64,000 nucleotides of DNA from Desulforapulum autotrophicum (GTDB lineage: Bacteria; Desulfobacterota; Desulfobacteria; Desulfobacterales; Desulfolunaceae): positions 27,878-91,877 of the forward strand of contig DYJE01000018.1 of the NCBI GenBank assembly GCA_020723285.1, written 5' to 3'. The notes beneath the pieces were generated by a model. The model was not told where the DNA came from, searched no databases, and saw only the letters and a program-made list of their open reading frames with translations. Numbering within the stretch: position 1 is the stretch's first letter; each line of letters opens with the position of its first letter. Position numbers and translations under genes: made by a program. Positions 8,015-16,689 of the stretch are shown in pieces.

Positions 8015-9619
8015 ATGGCCAATCCGCTTGTACAAGTGATGAACAACTTCAGGGATGTTCCCCTTTCCCGGAAAATCGCCACCGGGGCCATCGTGTTTTT
8101 TGTGGTGGCCGGTTTCGGCGGGATATTTCTTTGGGCCAACAAAGCGGAATACAAAACCCTTTTGACGGGACTTGTACCTGAAGAGTCCGCCGCCGTGGTG
8201 GAAAAACTCAAGGAACTCAAGATTCCGTATAAATTCGGTCAGAGCGAAAGCGTGATCCTGGTTCCTGACGGGAAAATTCACGAAGCCCGGCTGGGTCTGG
8301 CGGAAGCCGGTCTTCCGAAGTCCGGTGTGGGTTTCGAAATCTTCGACAAAACCGATTTCGGCACCACGGAATTCGTCCAGAAGCTTAATTTTCAGAGGGC
8401 CATCCAGGGTGAACTGGCCCGCACCATCAAGGAAATGGAAGAGGTCAAGGACGCACGGGTCATCATCGTGCTGCCCAAGGATTCGGTGTTTGTGGAAGAC
8501 GTGAAACCGCCGTCGGCGTCAGTTTTTCTCAAGCTGAGAACCAGTCTGCCCAAAGAAAAAGTGGAAGCGGTGGTGCACCTGGTGGCCAGCGCCGTGGAGG
8601 ACCTGAAGCCCGAACTGGTGACGGTGGTGGATTCCGACGGCAAGGTGTTGTCCAAGGGCCTGGGACTTGACGAATCCGAATCCCCCATGAACAAGCAGTT
8701 CGAATACAAGCTGAACTTCGAGAAGAGCATGTCGGGAAGGATCCAGACCATGCTTGAGGAAATCGTGGGGCCGGGCAAAGCCATTGTCCGGGTCACGGCG
8801 GATATGGATTTCGCCAAAGTGGACATGAACGAAGAGATCTTCGACCCCGACGCCCAGGTGATCCGGAGCCGGCAGACCGCAGGCGACAAGTCGGACAAAC
8901 GTCCGGGCAATCCCGCGAACGTCTCCAGTGTAAACCCCATCGCCGGAACGACGCAGGGAGCGGGAGGGGCCGGTGAGACCGCCGAACACCAGGACGAGAC
9001 CGTCAACTACGAGATCAGCAAGACGGTCCGTGTGACCCAGAACCCCGTGGGTAAGGTGATGCGGCTTTCTGTGGCCGCGGTGCTGGACGGTACCTACAAA
9101 ATGGAGAAGGACGAACAGGGCGATATGAAATCGGTGTATGTTCCAAGGACGCCCGAGGAACTGGCCCGGTTCGAAACCCTGGTGAAACAGGCCATGGGAT
9201 ACAATGCCGACCGGGAAGACCAGGTGTCCCTTGAATCCATTCCTTTTTCGGCGGGCGAAATCTGGAGCAAGGCGGATCAGGAAAATGCGGGTTTAAACTG
9301 GGACGACATCAAGAAGGAATACGGCAAGCCCATCGCCAATATCGTCCTGATCGCCCTGATTTTTCTGTTCGTTGTTAGACCGCTGCTGAAGACGTTCCAG
9401 CAGGTCACATCGTCTGAAAGCGATAAACTCCTGCCGGAGCTCGAACCTGAAAAACTGCTTCTGGACGGCCAGGGCAAACCCATGCTGCCCAAACCCAGGG
9501 CAGCCACGGTCCAGGATAAAGCCGTGCTGCTGGCCCGCGAGGACATCAACCGATCCGCGAACATTATCCGTGGCTGGCTGAGCGAAGGAGGCGGAGGAGG
9601 AGAGGAAAAAGATGAGTGA
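8015..9619 (+). CDS. fliF: flagellar MS-ring protein FliF
   Basis: Inner-membrane ring protein on which the flagellum is built, 534 residues. An N-terminal transmembrane helix (residues about 25-45, IVFFVVAGFGGIFLW) is followed by the two ring-building (YscJ/FliF) modules in the periplasm, a variable linker rich in Gly and Ala, and a second transmembrane helix near residues 440-460 (PIANIVLIALIFLFVVRPLL). The C-terminal cytoplasmic tail, which binds FliG, ends in a Gly/Glu stretch. It overlaps fliG by eight bases. Confidence 0.97.
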   Translation: MANPLVQVMNNFRDVPLSRKIATGAIVFFVVAGFGGIFLWANKAEYKTLLTGLVPEESAAVVEKLKELKIPYKFGQSESVILVPDGKIHEARLGLAEAGLPKSGVGFEIFDKTDFGTTEFVQKLNFQRAIQGELARTIKEMEEVKDARVIIVLPKDSVFVEDVKPPSASVFLKLRTSLPKEKVEAVVHLVASAVEDLKPELVTVVDSDGKVLSKGLGLDESESPMNKQFEYKLNFEKSMSGRIQTMLEEIVGPGKAIVRVTADMDFAKVDMNEEIFDPDAQVIRSRQTAGDKSDKRPGNPANVSSVNPIAGTTQGAGGAGETAEHQDETVNYEISKTVRVTQNPVGKVMRLSVAAVLDGTYKMEKDEQGDMKSVYVPRTPEELARFETLVKQAMGYNADREDQVSLESIPFSAGEIWSKADQENAGLNWDDIKKEYGKPIANIVLIALIFLFVVRPLLKTFQQVTSSESDKLLPELEPEKLLLDGQGKPMLPKPRAATVQDKAVLLAREDINRSANIIRGWLSEGGGGGEEKDE

Positions 9620-10640
9620 CGGCGATAAAAAAGACGGCGGTTCACGGAAACTGACCGGGCCCCAGAAAGCGGCGATGTTCCTTCTGAACATGGGAGAAAG
9701 CTACGCTTCCGAGATTTTCAAGAAAATGAGCAACAGTGAAATCAAGAAGGTGGCGGAGGCCATGACCCAGATTGAAACCATCGCCCCTGACCAGCTGGCG
9801 GCCATCTCCCAGGAGTTCGTGAATCTCTACGAAGGGGAATCCAAGCTGGTGGTGGAGTCCAACGGCTTCCTCAAGAATGTCATCGAACGGACCCTGGACC
9901 CAGAACGGGCCGAAATGATTCTGAAGGACATCGAGGAACGGAAACGGGAGAAACCCTTTGTTTGGAGCCGGGAAGTGAGTATCTCTGCCCTGGCCTCCAC
10001 GCTCTCCACCGAACATCCCCAGACCATCGCCATGGTCATGGCCCATCTTCCGGCGGACATCGCCTCGGATGTCATGGTGTCGTTCCCCTCGGAACTGAAA
10101 GGGGATATCGCCTTGCGTGTGGCCCAGCTGGGCCAGGTTCCCGAGGAAATCGTCCGGGACGTGGACACGGCCCTCAAGGCGGAAATGAAGAACATGGTGA
10201 GTTCCGGCGGAAAAGTCGGCGGTCTTCAGGTGCTGGTGGATATCCTGAACGGCGTGGACAAAGCCACGGAAGAAGCCATCATGGAGGCCATCGAGGAAGA
10301 GGACGCCGAAATGGCGGGAAGCGTCAGGGATATGATGTTCGTGTTCGAAGACATGATCAACGTGGACGACCGGGGCATGCGGGAAATCCTGAAGAAAGTG
10401 GAAGGGCCGCAGCTGACCATGGCCATGAAGACCGCCAGCGAGGAGATGAAGAACAAGATCCTGGGCAACCTGTCGTCACGCGCCGCCGAAATGATCCTGG
10501 AAGATCTGGAGGTCATGGGGCCTGTGAAGCTGTCGGAAGTGGAGGAAGCTCAGCAGGCCGTGGTCCAGGCCGCCAAGGAGCTGGAGGCCGAGGGCACCAT
10601 CACCCTGGGCGGAAAGGGAAAAGACGATGTCCTTGTCTGA
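9612..10640 (+). CDS. fliG: flagellar motor switch protein FliG
   Basis: Rotor protein on the cytoplasmic face of the MS ring that meets the stator and sets rotation direction. The length is 342 residues, normal for the family. The N-terminus has GPQKAAMFLLNMGE; the middle domain has EHPQTIAMVMAHLPADIASD; the C-terminal motor domain has MMFVFEDMINVDDRGMREIL, and LGNLSSRAAEMILEDLEVMG which carries charged residues typical of the stator-contact helix. It overlaps fliF upstream and fliH downstream (14 bases). Confidence 0.97.
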   Translation: MSDGDKKDGGSRKLTGPQKAAMFLLNMGESYASEIFKKMSNSEIKKVAEAMTQIETIAPDQLAAISQEFVNLYEGESKLVVESNGFLKNVIERTLDPERAEMILKDIEERKREKPFVWSREVSISALASTLSTEHPQTIAMVMAHLPADIASDVMVSFPSELKGDIALRVAQLGQVPEEIVRDVDTALKAEMKNMVSSGGKVGGLQVLVDILNGVDKATEEAIMEAIEEEDAEMAGSVRDMMFVFEDMINVDDRGMREILKKVEGPQLTMAMKTASEEMKNKILGNLSSRAAEMILEDLEVMGPVKLSEVEEAQQAVVQAAKELEAEGTITLGGKGKDDVLV

Positions 10641-11457
10641 TGACAAACCTGTTCCGGCTGGCGATACGGCATGGCAGCCGCTTGTTCCCGCCCAGCTTGA
10701 TCATTTCGACCGGGAGATCGTCAGCGGTCCTGATATGGAGGACCCTGAGGTGGCCAAAGCTTTCAAGGCTCTCTACGAACGGTCAGGAGATGGGGTGGAA
10801 CAGCCGTTTTCCCTGTTGTACGGCCCGAAAAAGGAGTTTGAAAAAGAAAAACGGTCGGCTCCTGAAGTGGGCCATGAGCCAGGAGATGAACTCCCTGCGG
10901 AAGTGCCTCACGAACAGGTTGAAGACGTCGACCCCGGCCCGGACCCGGAAATGGTCCGGCAGGAAGCCTTTGCCCAGGGGTTCGCCCAGGGACGGGACGA
11001 GGGGTTTCAGGCCGGTCTTGCGGATGCCCGTGAAAAAACCGAGCGGCTCGCCGCCATTCTCGGCGATGTGGACGGCATGTGGCACAGAATCGTCAGGATT
11101 TACGAGGACAAGATCATCGGCCTGGTGGCGAAGGTGGCGGAAAAAGTGGTTTACGGCCGGGTGGAAGTGGACCATGAGATGGTCACCCGCGCCATTTTGA
11201 GCGTGTTCGAACAGATCAAGGATCCGGTCCACGCCACAATCAGCGTTCATCCCCTGGATTACGAGTACATGGAGCTGGTGAAAGAGGATTTTTTTGAAAA
11301 GATAAAAGGGTTAAAGCAGGTGACTCTTATTTCCGATCATTTGGTAACACCTGGCGGATGCCGGATCGAAACGCCTTCCGGCGAAGTGAGTACGTCCATC
11401 GAAGAGCGACTGGACGCGGTGAAGCGGAGCATCATGGAACTGGGGCGCACGCGTTGA
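10627..11457 (+). CDS. fliH: flagellar assembly protein FliH
   Basis: Peripheral stator-like regulator of the export ATPase FliI, 276 residues. The N-terminal third is acidic and variable. The centre has the small-residue repeat typical of FliH (QEAFAQGFAQGRDEGFQAGL), and the C-terminal domain has LVAKVAEKVVYGRVEVDHEM and ends with the HrpE/YscL/FliH-type segment DHLVTPGGCRIETPSGEVST. It overlaps fliG and precedes fliI by 19 bases. Confidence 0.95.
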   Translation: MSLSDDKPVPAGDTAWQPLVPAQLDHFDREIVSGPDMEDPEVAKAFKALYERSGDGVEQPFSLLYGPKKEFEKEKRSAPEVGHEPGDELPAEVPHEQVEDVDPGPDPEMVRQEAFAQGFAQGRDEGFQAGLADAREKTERLAAILGDVDGMWHRIVRIYEDKIIGLVAKVAEKVVYGRVEVDHEMVTRAILSVFEQIKDPVHATISVHPLDYEYMELVKEDFFEKIKGLKQVTLISDHLVTPGGCRIETPSGEVSTSIEERLDAVKRSIMELGRTR

Positions 11458-11476
11458 CAGATCAAAAGAAGGTCGC

Positions 11477-12808
11477 ATGACACAGGCCATGGATTACAAC
11501 ATCGATTTCGACAGATACATGAAAGCCGTGGACCGGTGCATCAGCGTCGAGCTGTCGGGCCGTGTGGTGAAGGTGGTGGGCCTGATCGTGGAGGCCACGG
11601 GCCTCAACATGGGGGTGGGGTCCCTCTGCTCGGTCTTCGCCGACACCGGGGAGGTGATTCTGGCGGAAGTGGTGGGGTTCAGGGAAGACCGTGTTCTGCT
11701 CATGCCCTACGGCGACGTCCGGGGCATCCGGGCCGGGAGCCGGATCACTCTCCTGGAGAAAGGTCCGGAAGCCGAGGTGGGCGACAGTCTTCTTGGGCGG
11801 GTGGTGGACGGCATGGGACAGCCTATTGACGGCAAAGCCCCGCCTGGGGACACTGTTCGTTATTCGCTTTACGGCAAACCCGTAAACCCCCTTCAGCGCA
11901 AGCCCATCACCGAGATGATGGATGTGGGGGTTTCGGCCATCAACACCATGATTCCCCTGGGCCGGGGCCAGCGCGTGGCTATCATGGCGGGCTCGGGGGT
12001 GGGAAAAAGCGTGCTCATGGGCATGATGGCCAAACATACCGAGGCTGACGTGACGGTGATCGGGCTTGTGGGTGAACGCGGACGCGAAGTCAAGGATTTC
12101 GTGGAACACAACCTGGGTGTCGAAGGCCTCAAAAAGTCCGTGGTGGTGGCCGCCACGTCGGATACCCCGCCCCTGGTGCGTATGCGGGGGGCGTACCTCG
12201 CCACCACCATCGCCGAATATTTCAGGGACCAGGGCAAGCATGTGCTCCTGATCATCGACTCCATCACCCGTTTCGCCATGTCGTCAAGGGATGTGGGGCT
12301 TTCCGCAGGGGAACCTCCGACGAACAGGGGGTACACCTCGTCGTTTTTTGTCAGGATTCCCATCTTGCTGGAGCGGGCGGGGAATATTGAAGGCAAAGGC
12401 AGTATCACGGGGATTTACACGGTTCTTGTTGAAGGGGACGACCTGAACGATCCGGTGGGGGACACGGTCAGGTCCATTGTGGACGGGCATATCGTGCTTT
12501 CGCGGAAACTGGCCAACCGGGGCCACTACCCGGCCATCGAAGTGCTGGAAAGTGTGAGCCGAGTGGCCCGTGATGTTTCAGCGTCCGAGCATATCGAGCT
12601 AAGGGGCAGGACCATCCAGATTCTGTCGGCCTATGCTGCAGCGGAAGACATGATTTCCATCGGAGCCTATGCCAGGGGATCGAATCCCCTGATCGACCAG
12701 GCCATCGCCCTCAAACCCAAGCTGGACGATCTGTTGCGCCAGCCCATGGACCGTCGGGAGAATTGTGCTGTTTCTTTGAACAAACTCAAAGCGGTGTATT
12801 TTTCATAG
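11477..12808 (+). CDS. fliI: flagellum-specific ATPase FliI
   Basis: Hexameric ATPase of the flagellar type III export apparatus, 443 residues. The Walker A segment is AIMAGSGVGKSVLMGMMAK, Walker B is HVLLIIDSITRFAMSSRDVG, and the family signature for type III ATPases GLSAGEPPTNRGYTSSFFV follows. The N-terminal beta-barrel (LSGRVVKVVGLIVEATG) fits the F1-like fold. The stop codon directly abuts the fliJ start. Confidence 0.97.
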   Translation: MTQAMDYNIDFDRYMKAVDRCISVELSGRVVKVVGLIVEATGLNMGVGSLCSVFADTGEVILAEVVGFREDRVLLMPYGDVRGIRAGSRITLLEKGPEAEVGDSLLGRVVDGMGQPIDGKAPPGDTVRYSLYGKPVNPLQRKPITEMMDVGVSAINTMIPLGRGQRVAIMAGSGVGKSVLMGMMAKHTEADVTVIGLVGERGREVKDFVEHNLGVEGLKKSVVVAATSDTPPLVRMRGAYLATTIAEYFRDQGKHVLLIIDSITRFAMSSRDVGLSAGEPPTNRGYTSSFFVRIPILLERAGNIEGKGSITGIYTVLVEGDDLNDPVGDTVRSIVDGHIVLSRKLANRGHYPAIEVLESVSRVARDVSASEHIELRGRTIQILSAYAAAEDMISIGAYARGSNPLIDQAIALKPKLDDLLRQPMDRRENCAVSLNKLKAVYFS

Positions 12809-13285
12809 ATGAAGAAATTCCAGTTCAGTCTGAAAGCCTTGTTGAGCTATCGGGAACACCAGGAGCAGATCGCCATGCAGGAGCTGGCCAAATCCCAGTC
12901 CGACGTGAACCAGGTGACGGAATATATCGAAGAGCTTGAAGCGGAGTTCAGGAAAGCCAGAAATGATCTGGAGCTGGAATCGGAAAAAGGAATCACGTCG
13001 GAACAGCTGGGGCGGTATATCGATTACCTGAACGGCCTTGAGCAGCGAACCTTTGAAGCAAAGACGGTTCTGGAGACGTTGATGGCGATTCTGGAGAAAA
13101 AACGTGTGGCTCTCAACACCCGGTCCATCGAACGGAAGATCATCCAGAATCTGAAGGACAAGCGGCGGAAAGAGTATGTGGACGAAACCCTGAAGCAGCA
13201 GCAGAGCGATTCCGATGAAATGGTTTTGCTGTCGGGGGCGTTCGTGAAAAAGTCGGATAGCGATGCCGGGACTGTGACATCATGA
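12809..13285 (+). CDS. fliJ: flagellar export chaperone FliJ
   Basis: Small coiled-coil protein (158 residues) that sits in the FliI ring and helps export. It begins KKFQFSLKALLSYREHQEQI, the usual FliJ start, and continues as an almost unbroken charged coiled coil. It starts on the base after the fliI stop and overlaps the next gene by four bases (ATGA), so it is translationally coupled at both ends. Confidence 0.9.
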   Translation: MKKFQFSLKALLSYREHQEQIAMQELAKSQSDVNQVTEYIEELEAEFRKARNDLELESEKGITSEQLGRYIDYLNGLEQRTFEAKTVLETLMAILEKKRVALNTRSIERKIIQNLKDKRRKEYVDETLKQQQSDSDEMVLLSGAFVKKSDSDAGTVTS

Positions 13286-14064
13286 ATCATGAAACAAATG
13301 AAAAAAAGACGCTGAAAGCAAAGAAAATGGTGAAGGCGGCCGTATGGGGTCTTGTGCTGTTTGCCGCTGTGTCGTTCCTTGTTTTGAAATTTCAGGGCCG
13401 GAACGATTTGTCCATCGGCCTTGAGTCCGCCAGCGCTGAGAACACGGCTCACGGCGGGGGAGAAGAGAAGAAAGCCGAAACCGAGGGCCATGGCGAGAAG
13501 AAGGCTGAGGAAGGCCAGGGAGAGAAAAAAGCGGAAGGCGGCCATGACGGTGGTGAGGGGGGGAAAGCCGCCGAAGGCCCCGACCCCAAGGCCGAAGCGG
13601 AAAGACGGAGACGGGAGGCTGCGGAATCAAGGCGTGAACTGATGGGGCTTGAGGAAAAGCGGCTGTACATCAAGAAACAGGAGGAAAAACTGAAGGCGGA
13701 GCAGGAACGGCTCAAGGCCTTGAAGCAGGAAATGACGGAAAAGGTTTCGGAACTTGAAGCCATGCACCGGAAGATCGAGGAAAGCCTTCAGAAGATCGAG
13801 AGGAAACGTTCTGAAAAAGAAGTGGTGAGCAAGGAAGTTCAGGACAAGAAAATCAAGCAGCTCGTAAAAATGTATTCAACCATGAAACCCAAGCAGGCCG
13901 GATTGATATTCAACAGCATGGATATCGTCATTGCCGAAAAAATCCTGATGAACATGAAAGGTGACGCGGCGGGAAAAATCCTGGCCTATGTGGAGAGCAA
14001 CAAGGCCGCCCTGATCAGCGAGCGGCTGGCCATCAGCGTCGGAAGGACCGAAGGAAGGCCCTGA
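13282..14064 (+). CDS. MotE-like flagellar protein (membrane anchor, low-complexity linker, coiled coil)
   Basis: Protein of 260 residues with one N-terminal membrane helix (about residues 18-38, AVWGLVLFAAVSFLVL). A low-complexity linker at about 50-110 has repeated HGEKK, QGEKK and GHDGGEGG units. A charged coiled coil at about 110-195 leads to a C-terminal domain resembling the MgtE N-terminal/MotE fold (LVKMYSTMKPKQAGLIFNSM, then MNMKGDAAGKILAYVESNKA). MotE-family proteins act as periplasmic chaperones or stator partners in other bacteria. Its place at the end of the fliJ operon supports a flagellar role here. The linker resembles the His-rich linker of the TPR protein at 2457-5342. The assignment to MotE is by motif and context. 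Confidence 0.75.
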   Translation: MNHETNEKKTLKAKKMVKAAVWGLVLFAAVSFLVLKFQGRNDLSIGLESASAENTAHGGGEEKKAETEGHGEKKAEEGQGEKKAEGGHDGGEGGKAAEGPDPKAEAERRRREAAESRRELMGLEEKRLYIKKQEEKLKAEQERLKALKQEMTEKVSELEAMHRKIEESLQKIERKRSEKEVVSKEVQDKKIKQLVKMYSTMKPKQAGLIFNSMDIVIAEKILMNMKGDAAGKILAYVESNKAALISERLAISVGRTEGRP

Positions 14065-14072
14065 CGGTGCCA

Positions 14073-14099
14073 TCATCGTTTGAGCACTTGAAACGATGA
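14073..14099 (+). promoter_or_regulatory. perfect inverted repeat in the leader of the DUF3141 gene
   Basis: TCATCGTTT at 14073-14081 and AAACGATGA at 14091-14099 are exact complements around a nine-base spacer. The AGGAG ribosome site follows directly (14101-14105). No T run follows, so it does not look like an intrinsic terminator. It could be an operator or an mRNA hairpin acting on translation. Confidence 0.55.
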
Positions 14100-14112
14100 A
14101 AGGAGACAAACC

Positions 14113-16236
14113 ATGGAAACGTCATTCAATGTGAAAGAGATATATCCTTTATGGGGCTGGATGGAAGAGGCCCTGGAATACAGCGTGGACACTTTTCAGC
14201 GCCTTATGCTGTACACCGATGTGATCCGCCAGCAGGGCACGGATTTTATCGAGGAAAACGACAAGGGGCTTCCCCCGGTCCTGGATTTCGATTACCAGGT
14301 CATTTTTGACGGCAGGGATCTGGACCGGCCCGTGAACTATTCCCTGGCCCGGATCATGCCCGAAGACGACTGGGACATTCCCGAGGAGTCCCGGCCCATC
14401 ATCATCATCGATCCCAGGGCCGGACACGGTCCCGGTGTGGGCGGACTTAAAAAGGAATCGGAAGTGGGGCTGGCCATGAAGAAAAAGCACCCGGTGTACT
14501 TCATGATCTTTTCCCAGTTTCCCGTTCCGGGGCAGACGCTGGAAGACGTGGCCGAAGCAGAGGTTCAGTTCATCGAGGTGGTTCGTCGTTTTCATCCCAA
14601 AGCGGAGAAACCGGCAGTCATCGGCAACTGTCAGGCCGGGTGGGCTGCGGCCCTCATTGCCGCCGACCGGCCGGACATCACCGGCCCCCTGTTTCTGAAC
14701 GGGTCGCCTCTGTCCTACTGGGCGGGAAAGGATGTTCGAAACCCCATCCGCTACAAAGGCGGACTTCTGGGCGGGATCTGGCCCGCCTCGCTCAGCGCCG
14801 ATCTGGGCAACGGCTATTTCGACGGCGCCAATCTGGTGAAAAATTTCGAGGACTTGAACCCCGCCAACACCTGGTGGAAGAAGAGATACAACCTTTACGC
14901 CCATGTGGATGACGAAGCCGAGCGCTTTCTCCGTTTCGAAAAATGGTGGAACGGTTTTTTCTTTTTATCCAAGGAGGAGATCCGCTTCATCACCCGGGAC
15001 CTGTTCGTGGGCAACAAACTGGAAACGGGTGACATCACGTTCAGGGACGGCCGGAATGTGGACCTGAAGCAGATGAGGGACCCCATTTTCGTGTTCGCTT
15101 CCGACGGGGACAATATCACGGCCCCCCAGCAGGCCCTGAACTGGGTGATGCGGGTCTGGGGTTCGGTGGATGAAATCAAACGGAACGGGCAGGTGATCAT
15201 CTACCTGCTTCACAAGGACATCGGGCATTTGGGAATCTTCGTGTCCAGCAAGGTGATCAACCGGGAACATCATGAGATGATCGGCCATGTGGACCTGGTG
15301 GACTATCTGGCACCGGGTCTGTACGAAATGATCATCGAAGATCGGGAAGACGGGGAATTCGATGTCCGGTTTGAAGCCCGTGAGTTCGAGGATATCCGCG
15401 ATCTCAACGAAACCAGAGGTGAGCTTGAATTCAAGTACGTCAGCCGGATATCCGAACTCAACGACCATGCCTACCGGACTCTGGTCAGCCCCTGGCTCCG
15501 GATGCTGACCACGGAATTCAGTGCAGAACTTCTCCGCCGCTTGCATCCCCTGCGCATGGAACGCTACCTGTTTTCTGACATGAATCCGCTGTTCATTCCC
15601 GTCAAGGCCTTTGCCCCCTACATTCGCAAGACACGGATGCCGGTTGCCGCTGACAACATGTTCAGAAACGTCGAGCGGGCCCTGTCCGTGAGCATCGCGT
15701 CCATATTGGATTACTACCGGGACATGCGTGATCTCACCCATTATCAGATGTTTTACCTGCTTTATGGTAATCCGGCCATGGCGCTGATTTTCGGTGGTGA
15801 TGAACGAAAGGAAAGGGAAGCCGGAGCCGGGGTCAGGATGCGCGGCCACCGTCCGGAGCTCATCGGAAAGATCGGCGAGGGAAGCATGGCCGAAGGCCTG
15901 ATCCGCTGTCTCACGGCCATGAGTTTCAAGAAGAAAACCAGTTATAAGAACCAGCTGATCTTCATCAAGAAACTGGTGGATTCCAGCCAGCATCTGGTGA
16001 ACCTCGACAAGCAGGCCGTGAAAAAACTCATCAACGAGCAGGCCGCCATTCTGAAAGCCGATTACGAAAGGGCCATCGACGCGATTCCCACCCTGATCAC
16101 CTCCCCGGAAGACAGGCTGGTGGCCTGCCACATTCTGAAACTCAGCGTGGAACACCAGGCGTCGGTCACATCGGAAGAAAAGGCGCTTTTGTCGAAACTC
16201 CTCCGGCTGCTGCATGACAGACAGACGCTGGATTGA
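14113..16236 (+). CDS. DUF3141 protein, PHA-synthase-like alpha/beta hydrolase
   Basis: Large cytoplasmic protein of 707 residues matching the DUF3141 family, which is related to poly(3-hydroxyalkanoate) synthases. The nucleophile elbow is GNCQAGW with Cys173, as in the Cys-based active site of PhaC-type enzymes rather than Ser. The likely acid is in FASDGDNIT (Asp331 or Asp333) and the likely base is His372 in DIGHLGIF. A long helical C-terminal half (about 440-707) has no function I can name. It lies 48 bases after the MotE-like gene, separated by a hairpin, and no phaA/B/E-type genes are nearby. Whether it makes polymer, or acts as an acyltransferase or hydrolase, cannot be told from sequence. 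Confidence 0.85.
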   Translation: METSFNVKEIYPLWGWMEEALEYSVDTFQRLMLYTDVIRQQGTDFIEENDKGLPPVLDFDYQVIFDGRDLDRPVNYSLARIMPEDDWDIPEESRPIIIIDPRAGHGPGVGGLKKESEVGLAMKKKHPVYFMIFSQFPVPGQTLEDVAEAEVQFIEVVRRFHPKAEKPAVIGNCQAGWAAALIAADRPDITGPLFLNGSPLSYWAGKDVRNPIRYKGGLLGGIWPASLSADLGNGYFDGANLVKNFEDLNPANTWWKKRYNLYAHVDDEAERFLRFEKWWNGFFFLSKEEIRFITRDLFVGNKLETGDITFRDGRNVDLKQMRDPIFVFASDGDNITAPQQALNWVMRVWGSVDEIKRNGQVIIYLLHKDIGHLGIFVSSKVINREHHEMIGHVDLVDYLAPGLYEMIIEDREDGEFDVRFEAREFEDIRDLNETRGELEFKYVSRISELNDHAYRTLVSPWLRMLTTEFSAELLRRLHPLRMERYLFSDMNPLFIPVKAFAPYIRKTRMPVAADNMFRNVERALSVSIASILDYYRDMRDLTHYQMFYLLYGNPAMALIFGGDERKEREAGAGVRMRGHRPELIGKIGEGSMAEGLIRCLTAMSFKKKTSYKNQLIFIKKLVDSSQHLVNLDKQAVKKLINEQAAILKADYERAIDAIPTLITSPEDRLVACHILKLSVEHQASVTSEEKALLSKLLRLLHDRQTLD

Positions 16237-16466
16237 CGTTAAAGGGATTGCAGAGACCTCGACCCTGTGATGATCCGTGTGCGTATTTCAGGTCGCAGTC
16301 AGAATGATTCCGATAGGTTTGGTGGGCTGGATGCATTATTCGGCCCATGTGACCGGAAATCGGACAGGTCTGACTGTGACCGATTTTCCGACACACGGTC
16401 AAGTCACGGTTTTTTATCTTTTATTCCGGGATATTAATCAAAACAACCGCTAACGTTGTCAGATTA

Positions 16467-16482
16467 TCGTACAGAAACGATC
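16467..16482. promoter_or_regulatory. candidate upstream activator site
   Basis: ATCGT, six bases, then ACGAT, with the symmetry extending loosely on both sides (GAT before, CAT after). It lies about 125 bases upstream of the sigma-54-type promoter at 16608, a normal distance for an enhancer bound by an NtrC-type activator. Binding by any particular regulator is inference. Confidence 0.35.
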
Positions 16483-16607
16483 ATGTCTTTTATCACCATC
16501 GGAGCCTTGACTCCGCAGCCCACCATAAAATTTAATCTGGAAAAATCTCTGTAAATACAAGTCATTACACTCATTTAAGCATGTGGATCACTGAGTCTTG
16601 AAAACAT

Positions 16608-16623
16608 CGGCACACCCCTTGCG
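16608..16623 (+). promoter_or_regulatory. sigma-54-type promoter of the PEP-CTERM gene
   Basis: CGGCACACCCCTTGCG fits TGGCACG-N4-TTGCA with exact GG/GC spacing; the full GGCAC and TTGC cores are present. It lies 66 bases before the start codon. In several PEP-CTERM systems the target genes are known to be driven by sigma-54 and a PrsR-type activator, which agrees with this find. Confidence 0.8.
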
Positions 16624-16689
16624 ATAGTGAAAGGCGAATCCCGGACTTTTAATCCGAAAACAAATGCATAGAAAATAAAAGGGGGAAAC

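Larger units (their letters stand above)
16237..16689. other. regulatory intergenic region ahead of the PEP-CTERM gene
   Basis: No gene. It contains, in order: an imperfect hairpin at about 16353-16390 (CGGAAATCGG against CCGATTTTCCG, one bulge) followed by a T-rich stretch near 16411, a possible terminator for the DUF3141 gene; an inverted repeat ATCGT-N6-ACGAT at 16467-16482; and the sigma-54-type promoter at 16608-16623. Confidence 0.6.

Noticed and set aside
9962..11200. 412-codon frame across fliG and fliH
   Set aside because: Gly/Arg/His-rich frame-shift shadow; both real genes have strong family motifs.
14965..16215. 416-codon open frame opposite the DUF3141 gene
   Set aside because: Antisense shadow; composition and lack of motifs do not support a gene.
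16353..16420. Firm terminator for the DUF3141 gene
   Set aside because: The hairpin has a bulge and the T run lies some distance away, so it is only mentioned inside the intergenic entry.
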